From the NCBI GenBank assembly GCA_035307785.1, contig DATGHS010000167.1, positions 1 to 12,949 on the forward strand: DNA of 12,949 nucleotides. The letters are read 5' to 3'. This DNA comes from DATGHS01 sp035307785. Lineage in GTDB: Bacteria > Planctomycetota > Planctomycetia > Gemmatales > Gemmataceae. Below, piece after piece: positions 1 to 5,279 of the stretch (its first letter is position 1; each line of letters opens with the position of its first letter). Under the pieces are notes generated by a model that was not told the DNA's origin, ran no database searches, and saw nothing but the letters and a program-made list of their open reading frames with translations. The position numbers and the translations under genes are program-made.

Positions 1-274
1 AGTTCGACCAGCCAGCCAGCTGATGCGATTTCACAACGCGCTGAGTTTTGTCATCCACGGGCCCGCCGAAGCCGACTCCGATGCCATGAAGATCCTTAAT
101 CTTCATTTTCGCTTGGCGCAGTAGCCTTGGAACAGCGGCGACGATCTGTTCGCGGATGCCTTTGCCTCCGGTGTCGGGATTCACCGGCCCGCGCCAGAAA
201 TGCGCCATGGTGCCGTCGCCTGGGCCGACGCCGAGCTGCAATTTCGTGCCGCCAATTTCGATGCCGAGAAACAT
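1..274 (-). CDS. ROK-family sugar kinase, probably glucokinase-like (N-terminal part only)
   Basis: The minus strand reads open from an ATG at 274 to the window edge, giving 91 codons of an N-terminus. It begins MFLGIEIGGTKLQLGVG, which carries the IGGTK phosphate-binding motif of the ROK (repressor, ORF, kinase) family. Later the frame reads GIGVGFGGPVDD, matching the second conserved ROK glycine-rich stretch. ROK kinases phosphorylate glucose or related sugars with ATP in the cytosol. The usual Asp of DIGGTK is Glu here. No helix-turn-helix precedes the kinase motif, which favours a kinase over a repressor. The C-terminal part, with the zinc-binding cysteines and catalytic Asp, lies outside the window, so substrate cannot be judged. 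The gene is divergent from the exported protein at 538. No clear ribosome binding site precedes the ATG. Confidence 0.8.
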   Translation of the reverse strand, partial: MFLGIEIGGTKLQLGVGPGDGTMAHFWRGPVNPDTGGKGIREQIVAAVPRLLRQAKMKIKDLHGIGVGFGGPVDDKTQRVVKSHQLAGWSN

Positions 275-291
275 GAGGGGGCCCAAATTCA

Positions 292-369
292 AACCACGGA
301 TAGCACTGATAACACAGATAAGACAATTACTCATCCGTGTCATCCGTATCATCCGTGCAATCCGTGGTT
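292..369. repeat. 78-bp imperfect inverted repeat built of 9-bp units
   Basis: Two 39-nt arms meet at 330/331. Each arm is four units of about 9 bp, of the form ACGGATNNN when read inward from its end. The outer ends, AACCACGGAT at 292-301 and its complement at 360-369, are identical. I count 27 of 39 matching positions between the arms. The right arm is the cleaner one, with four intact units on the minus strand (ACGGATTGC, ACGGATGAT, ACGGATGAC, ACGGATGAG). Half of the left-arm mismatches are A where the right arm has G. It lies in the divergent spacer, 17 bp from the ROK start codon, so it would sit in that gene's leader. From memory, similar short-period repeats are scattered in genomes of Planctomycetes and other environmental bacteria; I could not check this. 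Confidence 0.75.
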
Positions 370-409
370 CATTCTCACTTCGCCCTTTAACAAAAATCGC
401 ATTTTTCCG

Positions 410-438
410 TTGACAAAACTCCGCTCTGTCGGCATACA
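410..438 (+). promoter_or_regulatory. Candidate sigma70 promoter for the exported protein/lipoprotein unit
   Basis: A perfect -35 hexamer TTGACA at 410-415 is followed after 17 nt by CATACA at 433-438, which matches only three of six -10 positions. The spacing and the AT-rich surroundings support it. Transcription would start near 445 and leave a leader of about 90 nt before the ATG at 538. No other promoter-like pair was evident in this spacer. Confidence 0.4.
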
Positions 439-537
439 CCTCTTTCCTCTTGATGTAAAAAAAGGCGACAACGGATCTTGCCTGCCGCACGGGGGCGGTG
501 GGACACGGGGGATTCTTGTCGGTCTGGGGGATATTCC

Positions 538-1050
538 ATGAACCGCTTTTGGAAGCAGGCGGCATTGCTCGCCTTGCTCTGCGCGGCTGCGCCGGCGCTG
601 GCCGACGATGCCGCTACCGAACCCACCTATCAGGCGCCGTGGTACAAGCGCTGGTTCGGCATCGGGCCCGACGTGCCCAAGCCGCCGCCGCCGAAACGAA
701 CCGATACCAATCAGAAAGCCCAGGCCAAGTTCGCATTGGCCGTGGCTAACTATATGCGCCGGTTGGCGGTGATCGATGCGCTGCGCGATATCGCCTTGCA
801 AAATGGCGACGAAGAGTTGATGACGAAGGCCGACAAGTTGGAAAAGAAAGCGTTCGAATTGTACCGGCAGCAGACCGCCAGCCTGCCGTACAATCAGCTC
901 ACGCCGAACAGCGAGGATCGCTTGCTCGACAAGCAAATGGGGCTCGATCCCGGCGCCACCGCCTCGGCCGCCAAGAAGCTGAATCAGCCCGCTGCCGATC
1001 AGACGAGCCCAACCAGCCAGGCGTCTGCCATCCGGGAGATAAAGCCATGA
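538..1050 (+). CDS. Exported protein of unknown function with Pro-rich linker and helical core
   Basis: This 170-residue protein starts with a typical signal peptide, MNRFWKQAALLALLCAAAPALA, with likely cleavage after ALA-22, so it should act outside the cytoplasmic membrane. The mature part has an aromatic stretch (PWYKRWFGIGPD), a short proline-rich segment (PKPPPPKR), a charged helical region at about residues 55-110, and an Ala/Ser/Gln/Pro-rich tail. I recognise no catalytic motif or named domain. An in-frame ATG at 478 would add 20 residues but would bury the signal peptide, so the ATG at 538 is preferred; a G-rich stretch ends 8 nt upstream. Its stop codon overlaps the start of the lipoprotein gene by ATGA, so the two are probably co-translated and may act together in the envelope. 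Confidence 0.75.
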   Translation: MNRFWKQAALLALLCAAAPALADDAATEPTYQAPWYKRWFGIGPDVPKPPPPKRTDTNQKAQAKFALAVANYMRRLAVIDALRDIALQNGDEELMTKADKLEKKAFELYRQQTASLPYNQLTPNSEDRLLDKQMGLDPGATASAAKKLNQPAADQTSPTSQASAIREIKP

Positions 1051-1295
1051 AGAAGTTAATTCCGTTTTTCCTGCTGGCGACGATCCTGACCGGCTGTTGG
1101 TCAGCCCCCAAGCGGCCCGACGACAGCAAGGCTTCGCCCAAGCTCAAGGAAGAGGCCAAGAAGTCCGAGGAGTTGCCGATCATCACCAAGGAGTTGGTGA
1201 AAGAATCGAATGCGAATGACATCGCGAAAGCGCTGAATGCCGAAATCGAACGCGACGGCGCCGATAACAGTCTCGCGAGCGCGAAGAAGCGTTGA
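1047..1295 (+). CDS. Small charged lipoprotein of unknown function
   Basis: The 82-residue product begins MKKLIPFFLLATILTGC, a bacterial lipoprotein signal with lipobox LTGC. Cys17 would be lipidated and the mature chain would be about 66 residues. The rest is rich in Lys, Glu, Asp and Ala with no recognisable domain, and looks helical. The ATG overlaps the stop of the upstream gene (ATGA at 1047-1050), and a GGGAG sequence about 10 nt upstream can serve as ribosome binding site. That arrangement points to translational coupling with the exported protein. It may anchor or partner that protein, but nothing in the sequence proves it. Two hairpins just after the stop close the unit. Confidence 0.7.
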   Translation: MKKLIPFFLLATILTGCWSAPKRPDDSKASPKLKEEAKKSEELPIITKELVKESNANDIAKALNAEIERDGADNSLASAKKR

Positions 1296-1305
1296 TCAAT
1301 TCCGC

Positions 1306-1371
1306 AGCGGCGGCTTCCAGCCGCCGCTTGCGCATAAAATTGCCAAAGAGACGGCGGCTCGAAGCCGCCGT
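1306..1371. repeat. Inverted pair of REP-like GC hairpins
   Basis: Hairpin one is AGCGGCGGCT-tcc-AGCCGCCGCT at 1306-1328, with a 10-bp stem. Hairpin two is ACGGCGGCT-cga-AGCCGCCGT at 1351-1371, with a 9-bp stem. Read on the minus strand, the second unit has loop TTCGA against TTCCA for the first on the plus strand, so they are two copies of one element in opposite orientation about 22 bp apart. This resembles paired REP elements. Lying 10 bp after the lipoprotein stop, they may also stop transcription or protect the mRNA 3' end, although no U-tract follows. Confidence 0.65.
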
Positions 1372-1656
1372 TACCTTTGCAAATCGACTCAAGCGATTTG
1401 GCCGCACATCCTACCTATTTTTCCCATTTTGCTAACCGGCGTGTGGGTGTGGGTCGGCCTGCAACACGGGCACAAGTTGTTGCGCTCCAACAACATACCG
1501 TATTGCACCACCTTGCAAAACGGGATGAAGTGACACCTGCGGCAACAGCGGCCCAACCACCATCTTGTCGCCATTTTACCATGCTGGTAAGTTGAGATTG
1601 TAACTTCGGCAAGCTTCCTTGGTTGCGTTCTGAAGTTGCAGTCCCGCGAGGTGTTC
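1372..1656 (+). promoter_or_regulatory. Upstream region of the phosphorylase gene with several perfect small palindromes
   Basis: I see no gene here. The region holds CAAATCG-N7-CGATTTG at 1380-1400, GTTGTTGcgctcCAACAAC at 1476-1494, TTACCAtgcTGGTAA at 1576-1590 and AAGTT-N8-AACTT at 1589-1606. The last two abut and lie 50-80 bp before the start codon, where an operator would be expected. No convincing -35/-10 pair was found. The sites are visible in the sequence, but their use as operators is inference. Confidence 0.35.
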
Positions 1657-4254
1657 ATGGTTAAAGGCACGATTCGCCCTTTTACCGTCCTACCGAAACT
1701 GCCGCCGGAACTACAATCTCTCCAAACCCTGGCGTACAACATGTGGTGGTGCTGGCATCCCGATGCGGTTGCCCTCTTCCGCCGTATCGATCCGGATTTG
1801 TACGAGCTCACCGACAACAGCCCCGTCAAACTTCTCAGCGCCACACCGCAAACACGCTTCGAACAGCTTGCAAAGGACGACGGCTTCCTGGCCCACCTGG
1901 AGCGCGTTCTTCAGAAACTGAATGACTATTTGGAAGCGCCTACCTGGTATCAAGAACACTATCCGCCGACGGTGGAGGCCGAGAAGGAGCCGTTTCGCAT
2001 TGCCTATTTCTCGATGGAGTTCGGCATCCACGAGAGCATTCCGGAATATTCCGGCGGCCTCGGCGTGCTGGCCGGCGATCATCTGAAATCGGCGAGCGAC
2101 TTGGGCATTCCGCTCATCGGCGTGACGCTCATGTTCCGCCAGGGATATTTTCGGCAATATTTGAATGTCGATGGCTGGCAACAGGAGCGCTATCCCGAGA
2201 ACGACTTTTTCAATCTGCCGCTGGTGGCCGTGACCGACACGGAGGGCGCACCGCTGCTGATCCGGATTCCGTTCCCCAACCGGGAAGTGGTGGTGCGTGT
2301 CTGGCGCGTTCAAGTCGGCCGGGTGCCGTTATATCTCCTCGACGCCAATATTCCGCAGAACGCGCCCGATGATCGCAACATCACCGCCCAGTTGTACGGC
2401 GGCGATCAGGACATGCGCATCCGCCAGGAGATGGTGTTGGGCATCGGCGGCATCCGCACGCTGCGCGCTTTGGGGCTGGATCCAACCGTTTGTCATATGA
2501 ACGAAGGACACTCGGCGTTCTGCGGCCTCGAGCGCATCCGCATGTTGATGTCGGAGAAAAACGCACCGTTCGCCACGGCCCTGGAGGTTGTGAAGGCCGG
2601 GACTTGCTTCACCACACACACCCCCGTGCCGGCCGGCAACGACACGTTTCCAGCGTCTACCGTCGAATACTACCTGGGCCAGTACATGCATGCCTTTCGC
2701 ATGGATCGGCATGATTTCCTCGGCCTGGGCCGGCAGAGCCCGCGCGACGAGAACGAGCCCTTTGGCATGACGGTGCTCGCTCTGAAGTTAGCCAACGTCA
2801 GCAACGGGGTCAGCCAGTTGCACGGCCGGGTCTCGAGGCGGATGTGGCAAAAAATCTGGCCCGGCCTGCCGGAGAGCGAAATCCCCGTCCATTCCATCAC
2901 CAACGGCATCCACACGCAAAGCTGGCTCGCGCCGGAGATGACTCAGCTTTACGACCGCTACCTCGGAATCCAGTGGGAAGAGCAGCCGGCCAATCATGAT
3001 GTCTGGAAGCGCGTCGATCGCATTCCCGATGAAGAGCTTTGGCGCACCCACGAGCGGCGGCGCGAGCGCCTCGTGGCCTTCGCTCGCAAGCGGCTCAAGG
3101 ACCAGATGAAGCAGCGAGGCGTGACGCACGCGGAACTGGCCACGGCCGAGGAAGTGCTGGATCCCGAGGCACTGACCATTGGCTTCGCCCGCCGATTCGC
3201 GACCTACAAACGAGGCACGCTGATTTTCCGCAATCTCGAACGGCTTGCCGCCCTGGTGAATCACAAGGATCGGCCGGTGCAGTTCATTTTCGCCGGCAAG
3301 GCTCACCCCAAGGACACCGGCGGCAAGGAACTGATCGCCCAGATTCAGCGCTTCGCCCGTCAGTCGGAATTTCGCCGCCGCGTCGTCTTCATCGAAGACT
3401 ATGACATGCACATTGCCCGCACGCTGGTGCAAGGCGTCGATGTCTGGCTCAATAATCCGCGGCGGCCTTTCGAAGCCTCGGGCACCAGCGGCATGAAGAT
3501 CTGCGGCAACGGCGGCCTGAACCTCAGCGTGCTCGACGGCTGGTGGGTGGAAGGTTACCAGGGCGACAACGGGTTCGCCATCGGCGCCGGCGAAGAATAC
3601 TCCGAGTCCGCGACGTCTTACCAGGACGACGTCGAGAGCCGGGCATTGTACGACTTGCTCGAAAAAGAAATCGTGCCTCTTTACTATGCCCGGGGCAGCG
3701 ATGGCCTGCCCCGAGGCTGGCTCAAGATGATGAAGCGCAGCATCAGCACGCTCACGCCGGTCTTCAACACGAACCGCATGCTCGAAGAATACATGCGCAA
3801 ATCATACTGGCCGTCCAAAGAGCGTTATGCGGAACTCTCGGCGAACGACTTGAAATTGGCTGCCGAACTCGCGCAGTGGCGTCGCCGGGTGCTCCAGAAT
3901 TGGGGTCAAGTGCGCGTGGAAGCCGTGGACCGGCAAGGCGTGGACACGATGAAAGTGGGCGACGATATCATGGTGACCGCCCATGTCCATCTAGGGCCTC
4001 TGACGCCGAGTGACGTGGAAGTGCAGCTATTTCATGGCCAGCTCGATTCGCTGGGCGATATCAGCGAACCGCAAACCGTATCAATGGGCGTGGCCGTCGG
4101 CCCGGAACCGTCGGCCAACGGCGAAGCCTCGCAAATCTTTCGCGGCCGCATTCCCTGCCGCTCCAGTGGCCAATTCGGCTTTTGTGTGCGCGTTCTTCCA
4201 AAACACCGCAACTTGCCGCACGCATTTGAGCCGGGCTTGGTGACGTGGGGATAG
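1657..4254 (+). CDS. glgP: Alpha-glucan (glycogen/maltodextrin) phosphorylase, DUF3417-containing type
   Basis: This cytosolic enzyme cleaves alpha-1,4-glucans with phosphate to release glucose-1-phosphate. The 865-residue product has the N-terminal DUF3417-type segment (about residues 10-100) and then the GT35 catalytic region. Visible family motifs are AYFSMEFGIHESIPEYSGGL, CHMNEGHSAF (Cys279-Phe288), HTPVPAGNDTFP (from His321) and FEASGTSGMK. Lys614 of the last motif is the expected pyridoxal-phosphate lysine. A C-terminal beta-rich segment of about 120 residues follows, and the length is normal for the AgpA-like bacterial subgroup. The ATG at 1657 is chosen because GAGG lies 5 nt upstream; TTG 1636 and GTG 1651 are in frame but less likely. 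It stands alone, with palindromes upstream and a compound hairpin at its stop codon. Substrate choice between glycogen and maltodextrin cannot be decided from sequence. Confidence 0.95.
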   Translation: MVKGTIRPFTVLPKLPPELQSLQTLAYNMWWCWHPDAVALFRRIDPDLYELTDNSPVKLLSATPQTRFEQLAKDDGFLAHLERVLQKLNDYLEAPTWYQEHYPPTVEAEKEPFRIAYFSMEFGIHESIPEYSGGLGVLAGDHLKSASDLGIPLIGVTLMFRQGYFRQYLNVDGWQQERYPENDFFNLPLVAVTDTEGAPLLIRIPFPNREVVVRVWRVQVGRVPLYLLDANIPQNAPDDRNITAQLYGGDQDMRIRQEMVLGIGGIRTLRALGLDPTVCHMNEGHSAFCGLERIRMLMSEKNAPFATALEVVKAGTCFTTHTPVPAGNDTFPASTVEYYLGQYMHAFRMDRHDFLGLGRQSPRDENEPFGMTVLALKLANVSNGVSQLHGRVSRRMWQKIWPGLPESEIPVHSITNGIHTQSWLAPEMTQLYDRYLGIQWEEQPANHDVWKRVDRIPDEELWRTHERRRERLVAFARKRLKDQMKQRGVTHAELATAEEVLDPEALTIGFARRFATYKRGTLIFRNLERLAALVNHKDRPVQFIFAGKAHPKDTGGKELIAQIQRFARQSEFRRRVVFIEDYDMHIARTLVQGVDVWLNNPRRPFEASGTSGMKICGNGGLNLSVLDGWWVEGYQGDNGFAIGAGEEYSESATSYQDDVESRALYDLLEKEIVPLYYARGSDGLPRGWLKMMKRSISTLTPVFNTNRMLEEYMRKSYWPSKERYAELSANDLKLAAELAQWRRRVLQNWGQVRVEAVDRQGVDTMKVGDDIMVTAHVHLGPLTPSDVEVQLFHGQLDSLGDISEPQTVSMGVAVGPEPSANGEASQIFRGRIPCRSSGQFGFCVRVLPKHRNLPHAFEPGLVTWG

Positions 4255-4300
4255 TGGACGCGAGTCCGCAGCGTTGCGCTGCGGGGCGCTGCCGCCCACT
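4253..4300 (+). terminator. Compound hairpin at the end of the phosphorylase gene
   Basis: An outer 5-bp stem AGTGG/CCACT (4253-4257 with 4296-4300) can enclose a strong hairpin, CCGCAGCG-ttg-CGCTGCGG at 4266-4284. A second hairpin, GGGCG-ctgc-CGCCC at 4284-4297, would compete in part with the outer stem. It begins inside the phosphorylase stop codon. No U-tract follows, so it may be an mRNA-end structure or a repeat element rather than a classic intrinsic terminator. Confidence 0.4.
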
Positions 4301-4320
4301 TTAGCCAAATTCTTGAAATC

Positions 4321-4340
4321 ATCGTGAATTTCCTCACGAT
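4321..4340. promoter_or_regulatory. CRP/FNR-type operator candidate
   Basis: The sequence ATCGTGAatttccTCACGAT is a perfect 7-bp inverted repeat with a 6-nt centre. It contains GTGA-N6-TCAC, the core recognised by CRP-type regulators (E. coli consensus TGTGA-N6-TCACA). It lies 66 bp after the phosphorylase stop and 171 bp before the BON-protein start. The rest of the 4301-4497 spacer shows no gene and no good -35/-10 pair. Symmetry and spacing are seen directly; the regulator is inferred. Confidence 0.5.
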
Positions 4341-4497
4341 TCGTATCAGCACAACAAATATGACCGCAACGATTGTCGTGCCAGTTGCGCCGTTGGCAGC
4401 ATTCCAGGATTTGCCAAACTTCCGCTCCACGAAATTGACTTTCCTCCGGTTCGGGGAAAGAGTGTTAGGACGGAGTTGTGTCTCCCCCGTTTACGTC

Positions 4498-4503
4498 AGG
4501 AGG
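4498..4503 (+). promoter_or_regulatory. Ribosome binding site that selects a GTG start
   Basis: A full AGGAGG lies 8 nt before GTG 4512, the optimal distance, and 14 nt before the in-frame ATG 4518. It supports GTG as start for the BON-domain protein. The ATG at 4504 directly after it is out of frame. Confidence 0.7.
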
Positions 4504-4511
4504 ATGTCATC

Positions 4512-5195
4512 GTGAAGATGCGTGCCCTTTTCTCGCTGGCTGGCGCATTCGGACTGTGCGTGGCCGGCCTCTCGAACGCTCAAGAACTCAAGCCTTTGCC
4601 GGCCGCCGACGTGACCGTGGCGAGCTCGGTTGTCAAGAACCAGGATTTGGCCAATGCGGTGGTCGCCCAGTTGCAGAAGTGCAGCTTGCGCGGCTTCACG
4701 ATTGACATTTCGTGCCAGGATGGCATTGTCGCTTTGCGCGGTCAAGTGGCGGACCAGGCCCAGCATGATATCGTCGTGCGGACGGTTTACGTCGTCTCCG
4801 GCGTGAGGAACGTGGTCGACGGTCTGACCATTGCCGACATTCGCCCGGTTCAGAGCTTCGCGCAGGCCGAGCCCGGCGTGCTGCCTCCGCCTGCCGGCGG
4901 CCGCCCGATTGTCGATCCCATTCCCGTCGGCCAGCCCGGCGTGCTGATGAATGACCTGAACCCGCCCAAGATGCCGCCCTACGCCTGGCCGAGCTACGCC
5001 CCGTACAACAACTACTCGCGCGTGGCCTACCCGCAAGCCTACCCATACAACGCCTGGCCCTTCATTGGCCCGTTCTACCCGTTCCCGAAGGTCCCGCTCG
5101 GCTGGAGAAGCGTGACCCTGGAATGGCAAGACGGCCACTGGTGGATGGGCCGCAACGGCACCACCCACGACTACTGGCGCGTGCGGTACTGGTGA
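4512..5195 (+). CDS. Exported BON-domain protein with Pro/Tyr/Trp-rich C-terminus
   Basis: The 227-residue protein has a signal peptide, MKMRALFSLAGAFGLCVAGLSNA, likely cleaved after Ala23. A BON domain follows at about residues 40-107: a helix (NQDLANAVVAQLQ), a strand pair (FTIDISCQDGIVALRGQVAD), a second helix and the closing VRNVVDGLTI. BON domains are thought to bind lipid surfaces or other envelope parts. A proline-rich linker leads to a conserved-looking tail rich in Pro, Tyr, Trp and Asn, ending HDYWRVRYW. I recall this tail from other planctomycete BON proteins, but its role is unknown. The start is GTG, set by the AGGAGG upstream. It appears to be monocistronic: a CRP-like palindrome lies upstream and a strong terminator starts 22 nt after the stop. 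Confidence 0.85.
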   Translation: MKMRALFSLAGAFGLCVAGLSNAQELKPLPAADVTVASSVVKNQDLANAVVAQLQKCSLRGFTIDISCQDGIVALRGQVADQAQHDIVVRTVYVVSGVRNVVDGLTIADIRPVQSFAQAEPGVLPPPAGGRPIVDPIPVGQPGVLMNDLNPPKMPPYAWPSYAPYNNYSRVAYPQAYPYNAWPFIGPFYPFPKVPLGWRSVTLEWQDGHWWMGRNGTTHDYWRVRYW

Positions 5196-5217
5196 GATTG
5201 GTTTGCTGAATTGAATC

Positions 5218-5255
5218 AAAGCCCAGGGACGGAAGTCCCTGGGCTTTCCCTTTTT
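5218..5255 (+). terminator. Strong intrinsic terminator after the BON-domain gene
   Basis: A perfect 13-bp stem, AAAGCCCAGGGAC with GTCCCTGGGCTTT, closes a GGAA tetraloop (5218-5247). It is followed by CCC and five T residues (5251-5255). This is a textbook rho-independent terminator. It ends 24 nt before the helicase start codon, so the helicase needs its own promoter or readthrough. Confidence 0.9.
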
Positions 5256-5279
5256 GCCGCCGCCAGCCAAAATGGGAAC

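Noticed and set aside
292..369. CRISPR array
   Set aside because: The units are only 9 bp with 3-nt variable parts and are arranged in two mirrored arms. No spacers of 25-40 nt and no cas genes are present.
1636..1656. TTG or GTG starts for the phosphorylase
   Set aside because: The ATG at 1657 has a well-placed GAGG and begins at the family's usual N-terminus.
1389..1844. A 151-codon minus-strand frame reaching into the phosphorylase leader
   Set aside because: It overlaps the phosphorylase N-terminus in antisense and its product lacks any protein-like pattern.
4491..5270. A 259-codon minus-strand frame
   Set aside because: It covers the BON-domain gene and the terminator in antisense and is compositionally odd (very rich in Arg, Gly, Val and His).
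5211..5279. TTG start for the helicase
   Set aside because: This extension would translate the intrinsic terminator of the BON gene. The next in-frame ATG at 5280 gives the normal N-terminus.
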